Source: Archivesica marissinica (lineage: Eukaryota; Mollusca; Bivalvia; Venerida; Vesicomyidae). From it: a DNA stretch of 64,000 nucleotides. Below the pieces are notes generated by a model. The model was not told where the DNA came from. It ran no database searches and saw only the letters and a list, made by a program, of their open reading frames with translations. Of the stretch, positions 46,901 to 61,900 are shown piece after piece. How positions within the stretch are numbered: the stretch's first letter is position 1; the number at the start of each line of letters is the position of its first letter. The stretch spans positions 4,141,648 through 4,205,647 of the forward strand of contig CM026404.1 of the NCBI GenBank assembly GCA_014843695.1. Reading direction: 5' to 3'. Both the position numbers and the translations under genes were made by a program.

Positions 46901-49900
46901 GCACATGAGCCTCCGTCTTTGTACCGATTACCTCGGCTATAGCGCCAAAATCTTTGCCATACTTCCGTACACCTGAAAGAAACACATTCTGGATGAATTC
47001 TGTGATTGATTAATCAGTAACACAGTACACATAACTGAACATCCACAGTAAGTTTTGCAAATACTATAAACTGAGTTATTCATTAGTATCAATCATTGAC
47101 AGACTGATCTGTAGTCCAGTTGTTAACACGCTGGACTGATGGTAATCCAGGGATCGCAGGTTCGATCCCACGTCTGACCCTAATAAAATTAACAGTCTTT
47201 CAGATGGGACTTTAAACCGAGGTCTCGTGTAGGTGCTTTACACCGTGCACGTAAAAGAACCAGAGGAGACTCTGGAATGGGTCTCTGTCTGTATCCTCCA
47301 AAAATCTAAAATGACTAATCTCTTCAGGAGGCGTCGCTCATATGAGCAACCGGTAGCGACGATAAATAAATGTAAAACACACACTATCAATCATTGACTG
47401 ATGGAGGGCCATTATCTCATGTTGGCAAAAACTTGTGGTCCAAACCATTTGTTTGATATCTGGGTCATGATTACAGGTTATCATCCTATAACAAATTGTA
47501 AATGACGAAGACAATTTTTGGTTCTGTGTTGCTGTTTTTTGCTCTTGAATACGTCTTCAAAAATGAATTATGTTTTTATAAATATGGGCAATAAAATACT
47601 TTATAATGACATGTTTAATGTTATTGGTTGTAAGTTAAGACTAGAAAAATGAAATCATCAACCTTACCCAATACTTTAGCAGGGTTCCCTCTGTCTGAAT
47701 GTTTGTCTGTGCAACTTCTGTTGCCAATTGAAAAAACTGGAGCCAATTTAAAAATTTTGGAGCCAACTTAAGAGCCATATAGTTCACAAATAAATATTTG
47801 AAGCCATGTATTTGACAAATCGTATGCCAACAATTTTTTTTTTAAAGTTGCGCCAAATCACAAAATTTAGCGCCAATATTTGTTTTTTGTCGCAATTGGC
47901 GCCATTGGCAACTAACGGCAGGAACCCTGCTTTAGCATAAATGATTTGTTTTTGGGGTTTTAACGTTGCATCAACAGCTTGGGCGATTCTCCAGCTATTA
48001 TTGGCGGAGGAAGATCCTGGATGTCCCTCTGAGCAGTATTTATAATTTAGCATAATTGGTAAATGATCATCAAATTACATGTATCGGAACTTCTCTACCA
48101 TAATTTAGACTATGCAGAAATATAAGAGTGAAATAATTTCTGCTACCTTGTACAGCCAGTAACAGTTCCTCATTTGTCCATTTCGAGTTGATCTTGTTAC
48201 AAGAATCTGTTAATTTGAACATATCTGAGCCTCCAGCCAGTTTGTGTTTCTGCAGTCCCAACATCTGCTTGTTGTTCTGTACCTAAACATCAGAGTAAAA
48301 AAAATGTCAACAAATGATTGACTTCCTGTTTTATATCACAGTGTACACAAGTTTGTTCTCTTTGAGTTTCCAGGTTGAGCACAACACGTGTTCTATAAAT
48401 ATTTCTGCATATAGCAAACACCCTCTAATACAGAAACCCCTACAAACCAGAATTGTTCTCCAGTCCCAAATTTCCCCCTTCTATTTTCATTGTAATAAAA
48501 ACCCTCTTATCCAGAACCCCTTCTATTCCGGAAACCGGACGAAACTTCTTAATATTTTGTGTATTTTCAATTAAGGAATGAATTGCTAGGTAATAATTTC
48601 CTTTAGGGCATAAACTACATCGGGCGTGTTTGAAGTGTGTGGAGGCCGAAGGTGTGCACGCTAACTTTAGACACGCACAATATAATCCATATACTGATGG
48701 AAATGATTAATCTGCGATTCATTACTTATATTTACATTAATTATTCTTTTCAATTATAGCACACTTTGCATTTAAAATGTATTTAGTCCAGAATTGCGAC
48801 AGGCATGCCTTTTCTCGCGAGGAACGCTGTCTAACAAATCGAATGCATGCATGCCTTAACTTCGAGTGCACATGTCAGCTGCATATTATTAGTGAGGAAA
48901 TTCATATGAAAATGAATACAATCAAGGTACATACGCTGATGTAAATATCATAAAATGACCACTCTAAATGGGACGTGTAAAGGAGGCCAGTCAAGGGATA
49001 ATCCTTGTGTCATAAAAGTGACAGCTTTCCATTGTTCTCGCCCGAGTTTTTCGCAATCTGTGAAAATCGCACTTTGTACTGCCTATAATAATTGGTGGGT
49101 AGTTGACATTAGCAGGTGTTTCAATTTATCCATTTGATCTAATGTTTGTAAACTGTAAATTTGTGATAATTTTGATTGTTCTGGATTGTAATTTGTGTTC
49201 CACTATGGAAATACAACCAATTACTGAAATAATAAGCGTAATGAGTACATTTTAATTTTTGGTTTTCAGTTTCTCTACTATGCTTTCCCGCTATCCATAC
49301 ACTGCTATCCATGCACTGCTATCCATACACCGCTATCCATACACCGCTATCCATACACCGCTATCTATACACCGCTATCTATACACCGCTATCTAGACAC
49401 CGCTATCCATACACCGCTATCCATACACCGCTATCCATACACCGCTATCTATACACCGCTATCTATACACCGCTATCTATACACCGCTATCTATACACCG
49501 CTATCCATACACCGCTATCCATACACTGCTATCTATACACCGCTATCCATACACCGCTATCCATACACCGCTATCCATACACTGCTATCTATACACAACT
49601 ATCTATACACCGCTATCCTTACACCGCTATCTATACACCGCTATCTATACACCGCTATCCATACACTGCTATCTATACACCGCTATCTATACACCGCTAT
49701 CCATACACTGCTATCTATACACCGCTATCCATACACTGCTATCTATACACAACTATCTATACACCGCTATCTATACACCGCTATCCATACACCGCTATCT
49801 AGACACCGCTATCTATACACAACTATCTATACACAACTATCTATACACCGCTATCCATACACCGCTATCTATACATCGCTATCCATACACCGCTATCCAT

Positions 49901-52900
49901 ACACCGCTATCCATACACCGCTATCCATACACCGCTATCTATACACAACTATCTATACACCGCTATCCTTACACCGCTATCTATAACCATGACAATACAC
50001 ACCTGTCGCTTAGCCGTGACCAACTCCGAGTCTAACGATTTCAAGATGGCTTCAGCCTGGCCTGTAGGCCCGGTCACCATCGACTTGAGGTCATCATTGC
50101 TGAGGTACATGCCCCTCGGAGGCTTCCGTTTGTGTCGCATCGGATTGTGTCTGTGTTGACTGTGCTCGTGTCGTTTTGGACCAACACTTCGCATTACACC
50201 CGTCCTTCTGTCATGTAGAAAATATAATATATATTAATACATTGCCATGAACAAAATCACTTGATGGTGTTGGTATATGGTACACAGTTTTTGATTATTT
50301 TTATTTCCAACAGAATTCTATACAACACTTCACGTTATCATCGGGAACACGTTATCATCGGGAATACGTTATCACCGGGAACACGTTATCACTGGGAACA
50401 CATTATTATCGGGAACACGTTATCATCGGGAACACGTTATTTCAATGACGCTGTTGTATTATAATTATACATACAATTTGCTTAAACTATTAATATCAAT
50501 AAAGAGATGAATTACAAACAATAATTTCACAAATAATACTTCATTTTTGGTAAGATTCTCCACAATTAAATTAAAAAGAAAAATGTAAATTTAAGCCAGT
50601 AATTAATACAATATATAATCGGGGATTGCAAGTCAAAATAAACAGATAACGGAGGCTAAATGTTTGCTCTCACTATTCTACCCACCTCCAGTACTGGTAG
50701 CAGGAAGAGCACATGCATCCTTTAGGGGTAGGATTCAACTGCTTGCACACAACTCCACAATTGGAACATGTGCTGTCATCTTTCTGCAATGTTAATATAT
50801 AGTATTTCATGTTGCCGTCATAAGATATAGTATTTCATGTTGCCGTCATAAGATATAGTACTTCATGTTGCCATCATAAGATATAGTATTTCATGTTGCC
50901 GTCATAAGATATAGTACTTCATGTTGCCGTCATAAGATATAGTATTTCATGTTGCCGTCATAAGATATAGTACTTCATGTTGCCGTCATAAGATATAGTA
51001 CTTCATGTTGCCATCATAAGATATAGTACTTCATGTTGCCATCATAAGATATAGTACTTCCTGTTGCCGTCATAAGATATCATACTTTATGTTGCTGTCA
51101 TAAGATATAGTACTCCATGTTGCCGTCATAAGATATAGTACTTCATGTTGCCATCATAAGATATAGTACTTCATGTTGCCATCATAAGATATAGTACTTC
51201 ATGTTGCCATCATAAGATATAGTACTTCATGTTGCCATCATAAGATATAGTACTTCCTGTTGCCGTCATAAGATATCATACTTTATGTTGCTGTCATAAG
51301 ATATAGTACTTCATGTTGCCGTCATAAGATATAGTACTTTATGTTGCCGTCATAAGATATAGTACTCCATGTTGCTCTCATAAGATATAGTACTTTATGT
51401 TGCTGTCATAAGATATAGTACTTAATGTTGCTCTCATAAGATATAGTACTTCATGTTGCCGTCATAAGATATAGTACTTCATGTTGCCATCATAAGATAT
51501 AGTACTCCATGTAGGGGTGTAACGATGCGCTTACCACACGATATCATACTTTATGTTGCCATCATAAGATATCATACTTTATGTTGCTGTCATAAGATAT
51601 AGTACTCCATGTTGCCGTCATAAGATATAGTACTTCATGTTGCCATCATAAGATATAGTACTTCATGTTGCCATCATAAGATATAGTACTTCATGTTGCC
51701 ATCATAAGATATAGTACTTCATGTTGCCATCATAAGATATAGTACTTCATGTTGCCATCATAAGATATAGTACTTCCTGTTGCCGTCATAAGATATCATA
51801 CTTTATGTTACTGTCATAAGATATAGTACTTCATGTTGCCATCATAAGATATAGTACTTTATGTTGCCGTCATAAGATATAGTACTCCATGTTGCTCTCA
51901 TAAGATATAGTACTTTATGTTGCTGTCATAAGATATAGTACTTCATGTTGCCATCATAAGATATAGTACTTTATGTTGCTCTCATAAGATATAGTACTTT
52001 ATGTTGCTGTCATAAGATATAGTACTTCATGTTGCTGTCATAAGATATAGTACTTAATGTTGCTCTCATAAGATATAGTACTTCATGTTGCCGTCATAAG
52101 ATATAGTACTTCATGTTGCCATCATAAGATATAGTACTCCATGTAGGGGTGTAACGATGCGCTTACCACACGATATCATACTTTATGTTGCCATCATAAG
52201 ATATAGTACTTTATGTTGCTGTCATAAGATATAGTACGCCATGTTGCTGTCATAAGATATAGTACTTTATGTTGCCATCATAAGATATAGTACTTTATGT
52301 TGCTGTCATAAGATATAGTACTGTAAGTTTCGGTCATACATTGGATGTTTGTACTGTTATTTATTTATCAACTATACAAGGCTGCTAGATTTGCATGAGA
52401 AATGCTTGATTTTTAAGTTACAAGTATTTTAAACATGGCAAAGATTCAAATGTTCCTTGGAACGGAGTAACAATAAACTGCACATATCTTAATCATAGCC
52501 ACGTGGGTGTACTTACTGGTGCCCCTGTGTCCAAATGATGTTACATACAATCATAGCGACATGGGTGTATTACTGGTGCCCCTGTGTCCAAATGCTGTTT
52601 CATACAATCATAGCGACATGGGTGTACTTACTGATGCCCCTGTGTCCAAATGCTGTTTCATACAATCATAGCGACATGGGTGTATTACTGGTGCCCCTGT
52701 GTCCAAATGCTGTTTCATACAATCATAGCGACATGGGTGTATTACTGGTGACCCTGTGTCCAAATGCTGTTTCATACAATCATAGCGACATGGGTGTACT
52801 TACTGGTGCCCCTGTGTCCAAATGCTGTTTCATACAATCATAGCGACATGGGTGTACTTACTGGTGCCCCTGTGTCCAAATGATATTACATACAATTATA

Positions 52901-55900
52901 GCGACATGGGTGTACTTACTGGTGCCCCTGTGTCTAAATGCTGTTTCATACAATTATAGCGACATGGGTGTACTTACTGGTGCCCCTGTGTCCAAATGCT
53001 GTTTCATACAATCATAGCGACATGGGTGTACTTACTGGTGCCCCTGTGTCCAAATGATATTACATACAATTATAGCGACATGGGTGTACTTACTGGTGCC
53101 CCTGTGTCTAAATGCTGTTTCATACAATTATAGCGACATGGGTGTACTTACTGGTGCCCCTGTGTCCAAATGATGTTACATACAATCATAGCCACATGGG
53201 TGTATTACTGGTGCCCGTGTCCAAATGCTGTTTCATACAATCAAAGGCACTTTGCTAGAACCATTGACCTTCCATAAGATATGTTTCTTCACATGAATAA
53301 TCCAATGCGTGTTCGACTGAGTTTATTAAACATGTATTATAATAGATACGCTACATTAGATGGAGAGAGGAACAGTACATATATATATAGCAAGACACTT
53401 ACAGCCTCTTCCTTAGCTTCCTCGGTATCAGAAGTGTTCTTACTGCCATTCTCCGAGTCTTCATCTCTGAAACAAAACAAATATTAGATCTAGAATAAAT
53501 GTTGGACGCTTCACTATATAGATATATTATAATCCCCAAAAATAAACCTTTATTCTAGCTTTGTGCATGGATACACACAAACAGTAGCCGTGTGTATGAA
53601 TACACAGAAAGAGTAGCTGTGTGCATGGATACACAGAAACAGTAGCTGTGTGCATGGATACATACAAACAGTAGCCGTGTGCATGGATACACACAAACAG
53701 TAGCGTTGTGCATGGATACACAGATACAGTAGCCATGTGCATGGATACACACAAACAGTAGCCATGTGCATGGATACACACAAACAGTAGCTTTGTGCAT
53801 GGATACACACAAACAGTAGCTTTGTGCATGTATACACAGAAACAGTAGCCGTGTGTATGGATACACACAAACAGTAGCTGTGTGCATGGATACACACAAA
53901 CAGTAGCTTTGTGCATGTATACACAGAAACAGTAGCCATGTGTATGGATACACACAAACAGTAGCTTTGTGCATGGATACACACAAACAGTAGCCATGTG
54001 CATGGATACACACAAACAGTAGCTGTGTGCATGGATACACACAAACAGTAGCTTTGTGCATGGATACACACAAACAGTAGCTTTGTGTATGGATACACAG
54101 AAACAGTAGCTGTGTGCATGGATACACAAACAGTAGCTTTGTGTATGGATACACAGAAACAGTAGCCATGTGCATGGATACACAAACAGTAGCTTTGTGT
54201 ATGGATACACAGAAACAGTAGCCATGTGCATGGATACACACAAACAGTAGCTGTGTGCATGGATACACACAAACAGTAGCTTTGTGCATGGATACACACA
54301 AACAGTAGCCATGTGTATGGATACACAGAAACAGTAGCTTTGTGCATGGATACACAGAAACAGTAGCCATGTGCATGGATACACACAAACAGTAGCCATG
54401 TGCATGGATACACACAAACAGTAGCTTTGTGCATGGATACACACAAACAGTAGCTTTGTGCATGTATACACAGAAACAGTAGACATGTGTATGGATACAC
54501 ACAAACAGTAGCTTTGTGCATGGATACACACAAACAGTAGCCATGTGCATGGATACACACAAACAGTAGCTGTGTGCATGGATACACACAAACAGTAGCT
54601 TTGTGCATGGATACACACAAACAGTAGCTGTGTGTATGGATACACAGAAACAGTAGCTGTGTGCATGGATACACAAACAGTAGCTTTGTATATGGATACA
54701 CAGAAACAGTAGCTGTGTGTATGGATACACAGAAACAGTAGCTGTGTGCATGGATAAACAGAAACAGTAGCTGTGTGCATGGATACACAAACAGTAACTT
54801 TGTGTATGGATACACAGAAACAGTAGCTTTGTGTATGGATACACACAAACAGTAGCTTTGTGTATGGATACACACAAACAGTAGCTTTGTGCATGGATAC
54901 ACACAAACAGTAGCTTTGTGCATGGATACACAGAAACAGTAGCCGTGTGCATGGATACACACAAACAGTAGCTTTGTGCATGGATACACACAAACAGTAG
55001 CTTTGTGCATGGATACACACAAACAGTAGCGTTGTGCATGGATACACACAAACAGTAGCTTTGTGCATGGATACACACAAACAGTAGCTTTGTGCATGGA
55101 TACACAGAAACAGTAGCCGTGTGCATGGATACACACAAACAGTAGCTTTGTGCATGGATACACACAAACAGTAGCTTTGTGCATGGATACACACAAACAG
55201 TAGCGTTGTGCATGGATACACACAAACAGTAGCTTTGTGCATGGATACACACAAACAGTAGCTTTGTGCATGGATACACAGAAACAGTAGCCGTGTGCAT
55301 GGATACACACAAACAGTAGCTTTGTGCATGGATACACACAAACAGTAGCTTTGTGCATGGATACACACAAACAGTAGCGTTGTGCATGGATACACACAAA
55401 CAGTAGCTTTGTGCATGGATACACACAAACAGTAGACGTGTGTATGGATACACACAAACAGTAGCTGTGTGCATGGATACACAGAAACAGTAGCTTTGTG
55501 CATGGATGCACACAAACAGTAGCCGTGTGTATGGATACACACAAACAGTAGCCGTGTGTATGGATACACACAAACAGTAGCTTTGTGCATGGATGCACAC
55601 AAACAGTAGCTTTGTGCATGGATACACACAAACAGTAGCTGTGTGCATGGATACACAGAAACAGTAGCTTTGTGCATGGATGCACACAAACAGTAGCTTT
55701 GTGCATGGATACACACAAACAGTAGCTTTGTGTATGGATACACAGAAACAGTAGCTTTGTGCATGGATACACAGAAACAGTAGCTTTGTGCATGGATACA
55801 CAAAACAGTAGCTGTGTGCATGGATACACACAAACAGTAGCTTTGTGCATGGATACACAGAAACAGTAGCTTTGTGCATGGATACACAAACAGTAGCTTT

Positions 55901-58900
55901 GTGCATGGATACACAGAAACAGTAGCTTTGTGCATGGATACACAAACAGTAGCCGTGTGTATGGATACACAGAAACAGTAGCTTTGTGCATGGATACACA
56001 GAAACAGTAGCTTTGTGCATGGATACACACAAACAGTAGCTTTGTGCATGGATACACACAAACAGTAGCTTTGTGCATGGATACACACAAACAGTAGCCG
56101 TGTGTATGGATACACAGAAACAGTAGCTTTGTGCATGGATACACAGAAACAGTAGCTTTGTGCATGGATACACACAAACAGTAGCTTTGTGCATGGATAC
56201 ACACAAACAGTAGCTTTGTGCATGGATACACACAAACAGTAGCCGTGTGTATGGATACACAGAAACAGTAGCTTTGTGCATGGATACACAGAAACAGTAG
56301 CTTTGTGCATGGATACACACAAACAGTAGCTTTGTGCATGGATACACACAAACAGTAGCTTTGTGCATGGATACACACAAACAGTAGCCGTGTGTATGGA
56401 TACACAGAAACAGTAGCTTTGTGCATGGATACACAGAAACAGTAGCTTTGTGCATGGATACACACAAACAGTAGCTTTGTGCATGGATACACACAAACAG
56501 TAGCCGTGTGTATGGATACACAGAAACAGTAGCCATGTGCATGGATACACACAAACAGTAGCTGTGTGTATGGATACACACAAACAGTAGCTTTGTGCAT
56601 GGATACACACAAACAGTAGCTGTGTGTATGGATACACACAAACAGTAGCTTTGTGCATGGATACACACAAACAGTAGCTTTGTGTATGGATACACACAAA
56701 CAGTAGCGGTGTGTATGGATACACACAAACAGTAGCCGTGTGCATGGATACACACAAACAGTAGCTTTGTGCATGGATACACACAAACAGTAGCCGTGTG
56801 CATGGATACACACAAACAGTAGCGGTGTGTATGGATACACACAAACAGTCACAGCAATTCTCATTCTACAGCAACAAGCTATACATGTGGGTATACTACA
56901 AACTACAGTAGCCACATTGTACCAGTCTACTACCATTGCACCATACATGTATAAACAAGTCCCCCCACAATAGATAGTAAACCTCATTAAACTTCTTTCA
57001 TACTAAACATAAACATTGCATATATGTACAAACATCTACTTGATGTTCTGAAAACTACCCATCCAACACACCACCTTATTCTACTACTCACATTTTGTCC
57101 CCATCTCCCTTCATTGTGAACTTCTTTGCTTGTCGGTCCATTAGACTGGTTCTCGACCTAGTTTTCTTCCATGAGTAGTAGTACTTTACAAGTGATGCTA
57201 TTGACTTGTCAGGCAGCTGTAGTATTAACAAACTCTATTACAGTACAAATACATTTTGGCAAAGTTTAAACTTTATTTATTTTACAACTACAGTGGAACC
57301 TCTCTAAACCGGACATCTTCGGGACTGGATAAAAGGTCTGGTTTACAGAGGTTTCCGGTTTTCAGAGGTTTTTTATTGATGTGTTTTCAAAACTGCATAT
57401 AACCTTTATAAAGTACATATGCCTTTATAGTTTATACTGTATTATTGATAAGAATTGATAAAATTCCGATTGCCTAATTAGGTTAATTTTATCCTCAAGG
57501 GACAGCTCAATTCTTCTACGTTTAGACGGCGGTTGTGACATGATTGAAACAAATATAAAGTGATGAAATATTTTTGAAAAGTTCTTTAAATATTATTTTG
57601 TAAAACAAATGGTCAAAAGTTGCGAAAATCATAATTATCTTGTGTGACTGGATTATATTGTGCTTTCACAGGTGATCAAACGGTTGCATCAAACAATAAA
57701 TTACGAGATTCACAAAATCATTTATTCGTTATCAAACAAGTTTTATAATTGCTGTCTAATAATCTACACGTGATTATAACATAATCCCCCCAGTTAGCCG
57801 ACAAATTAACTGTACATGAGTGCTAATTGCAGTAGTCATCAATCAGCCTGACATCTTATAATCTTGCGCGATTATCACACGTTCATAGATCAAACGCGCA
57901 ACGTTAAAAACGAGATTGGAAAGTGTCAGTCAGCAGCATGTCAATTTATGACGGAATACACAAACAAATTCAACACTTTTTAGTTTATTGATGAAGACCT
58001 ATGTCGCCTAAAAGTTGTTCCGGTTTTGGGAGGTGAAATTACATCAAACTGTACCCAAATTATGCAAATTTTTCGTCCGGTTTCCGGAGATGAGAGGTTC
58101 CGGTTTTCAGAGTGATTTTATGTAAGAAGTAAAGAAGAAACAATTCGGGACTTTCAAAAACGTCCGGTTTGGGGAGTATTCCGATTTAGAGAGGGTCCGG
58201 TTTTGGGAGGTTCCACTGTATTGCGAAGCAAGTTTTAACAACTTATATTAATCACTTTCGTTAGCGCGGATGAAAGCGTATATGTGGTCATTCGTGTGGG
58301 AGGAAATTGGAGTACCCAGAGAAAACCCACCTGCCCGATATGGCAACCACCTTACCATCCAGCATACTTCCCGGTCCGAGGATCGAACCCAGGTTGCATT
58401 GGTGAGAAGCAAGTTAATCGGACATTTTAGCAAGAAAATTAGTGGAATCAATGGATGGTCCTTGAAATTGGAATTTTGACAAAAAGATGCAATGTATTTT
58501 AAAATGCTACAAAGACGATGAAAGAAAATAGATCAATTCATTAATGAATACATGTCTCTCATATCAGCTGTTGTAAGGTATACAAACAACAAGGATTATT
58601 AACGTATATACGTTTATTGTTCTTTCGTGTGGGAGGAAACAGAGTACCAGTAGAAAACCCACCTGTCCGATCTGGCATTCATTCGTATCATCTCACCTAC
58701 TTCCCGGTCCGGACCCGGGTTGCATTGGTGAGAAGCGAGTGTGCTAACAACTGTGCTAATCGGACAGCTGTCTCGGATAGCCATGTTGTCTATTTGTGCT
58801 GAACATTTGTATGAAGTTCTCTCTAGCACTAGCTTATGTTATTAATGAAACACAATATAGTCAACAGATGGAAGTTCTCTCTAGCACTAGCTTATGTTAT

Positions 58901-61900
58901 TAATGAAACACAATATAGTCAACAGATGGAAGTTCTCTCTAGCACTAGCTTATGTTATTAATGAAACACAATATAGTCGACAGATGGAAGTTCTCTCTAG
59001 CACTAGCTTATGTTATTAAATGAAACACATATAGTCGACAGATGGAAGTTCTCTCTAGCACTAGCTTATGTTATTAATGAAACACAATATAGTCGACAGA
59101 TGGAAGTTGCTCTCTAGCACTAACGTATGTTATTAATGAAACACGATATAGTCGACAGATGGAAGTTCTCTCTAGCACTAGCTTATGTTATTAATGAAAC
59201 ACGATATAGTCGACAGATGGAAGTTCTCTCTAGCACTAGCGTACGTTATTAATGAAACACGATATAGTCGACAGATGGAAGTTCTCTCTAGCACTAGCTT
59301 ATGTTATTAATGAAACACAATATAGTCAACAGATGGAAGTTCTCTCTAGCACTAGCTTATGTTATTAATGAAACACAATATAGTCGACAGATGGAAGTTC
59401 TCTCTAGCACTAGCTTATGTTATTAATGAAACACAATATAGTCGACAGATGGAAGTTGCTCTCTAGCACTAACGTATGTTATTAATGAAACACGATATAG
59501 TCGACAGATGGAAGTTCTCTCTAGCACTAGCTTATGTTATTAATGAAACACGATATAGTCGACAGATGGAAGTTCTCTCTAGCACTAGCGTACGTTATTA
59601 ATGAAACACGATATAGTCGACAGATGGAAGTTCTCTCTAGCACTAGCTTATGTTATTAATGAAACACAATATAGTCAACAGATGGAAGTTCTCTCTAGCA
59701 CTAGCTTATGTTATTAATGAAACACAATATAGTCGACAGATGGAAGTTCTCTCTAGCACTAACGTATGTTATTAATGAAACACGATATAGTCGACAGATG
59801 GAAGTTCTCTCTAGCACTAGCTTATGTTATTAATGAAACACAATATAGTCGACAGATGGAAGTTGCTCTCTAGCACTAACGTATGTTATTAATGAAACAC
59901 GATATAGTCGACAGATGGAAGTTCTCTCTAGCACTAGCTTATGTTATTAATGAAACACGATATAGTCGACAGATGGAAGTTCTCTCTAGCACTAACGTAT
60001 GTTATTAATGAAACACAATATAGTCGACAGATGGAAGTTCTCTCTAGCACTAACGTATGTTATTAATGAAACACAATATAGTCGACAGATGGAAGTTCTC
60101 TCTAGCACTAGCTTACGTTATTAATGAAACACGATATAGTCGACAGATGGAAGTTCTCTCTAGCACTAACGTAAGTTATTAATGAAACACAATATAGTCG
60201 ACAGATGGAAGTTCTCTCTAGCACTAACGTAAGTTATTAATGAAACACAATATAGTCGACAGATGGAAGTTCTCTCTAGCTTAAGTTATTAATGAAACAC
60301 AATATAGTCGACAGATGGAAGTTCTCTCTAGCACTAGCTTATGTTATTAATGAAACACAATATAGTCGACAGATGGAAGTTGCTCTCTAACACTAGCTTA
60401 TGTTATTAATGAAACACAATATAGTCGACAGATGGAAGTTCTCTCTAGCACTAACGCAAGTTATTAATGAAACACAATATAATCGACAGATAGAAGTTCT
60501 CTCTAGCACTAGCTTATGTTATTAATGAAACACGATATAGTCGACAGATGGAAGTTGCTCTCTAGCACTAACGTATGTTATTAATGAAACACAATATAGT
60601 CGACAGATGGAAGTTCTCTCTAGCACTAACGTAAGTTATTAATGAAACACAATATAGTCGACAGATGGAAGTTGCTCTCTAGGACTAACGTATGTTATTA
60701 ATGAAACACAATATAGTCGACAGATGGAAGTTCTCTCTAGCACTAGCTTATGTTATTAATGAAACACGATATAGTCGACAGATGGAAGTTCTCTCTAGCA
60801 CTAGCTTACGTTATTAATGAAACACGATATAGTCGACAGATGGAAGTTCTCTCTAGCACTAACGTAAGTTATTAATGAAACACAATATAGTCGACAGATG
60901 GAAGTTCTCTCTAGCACTAACGTAAGTTATTAATGAAACACAATATAGTCAACAGATGGAAGTTCTCTCTAGCACTAGCTTATGTTATTAATGAAACACA
61001 ATATAGTCGACAGATGGAAGTTGCTCTCTAACACTAGCTTATGTTATTAATGAAACACAATATAGTCGACAGATGGAAGTTCTCTCTAGCACTAACGCAA
61101 GTTATTAATGAAACACAATATAATCGACAGATAGAAGTTCTCTCTAGCACTAGCTTATGTTATTAATGAAACACGATATAGTCGACAGATGGAAGTTGCT
61201 CTCTAGCACTAACGTAAGTTATTAATGAAACACAATATAGTCGACAGATGGAAGTTGCTCTCTAGGACTAACGTATGTTATTAATGAAACACAATATAGT
61301 CGACAGATGGAAGTTGCTCTCTAGGACTAACGTAAGTTATTAATGAAACACAATATAGTCGACAGATGGAAATTCTCTCTAGCACTAGCTTATGTTATTA
61401 AGAAACACAATATAGTCGACAGATGGAAGTTGCTCTCTAGCACTAACGTAAGTTATTAATGAAACACAATATAGTCGACAGATGGAAGTTGCTCTCTAGG
61501 ACTAACGTATGTTATTAATGAAACACAATATAGTCGACAGATGGAAGTTGCTCTCTAGGACTAACGTAAGTTATTAATGAAACACAATATAGTCGACAGA
61601 TGGAAATTCTCTCTAGCACTAGCTTATGTTATTAAGAAACACAATATAGTCGACAGATGGAAGTTGCTCTCTAGCACTAACGTAAGTTATTAATGAAACA
61701 CAATATAGTCGACAGATGGAAGTTGCTCTCTAGGACTAACGTATGTTATTAATGAAACACAATATAGTCAACAGATGGAAGTTCTCTCTAGCACTAGCTT
61801 ATGTTATTAATGAAACACAATATAGTCGACAGATGGAAGTTCTCTCTAGCACTAGCTTATGTTATTAATGAAACACAATATAGTCGACAGATGGAAGTTC

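Noticed and set aside
48600..49137. Possible CpG-containing internal promoter or short gene in an RCOR intron
   Set aside because: Only scattered CpG and a 60-codon frame without similarity; no core promoter elements could be supported.
53527..56987. Three overlapping minus-strand open frames of about 1,100 codons, cysteine-rich
   Set aside because: Shadow of the 29-bp minisatellite inside an RCOR intron; all three frames read the same periodic peptide.
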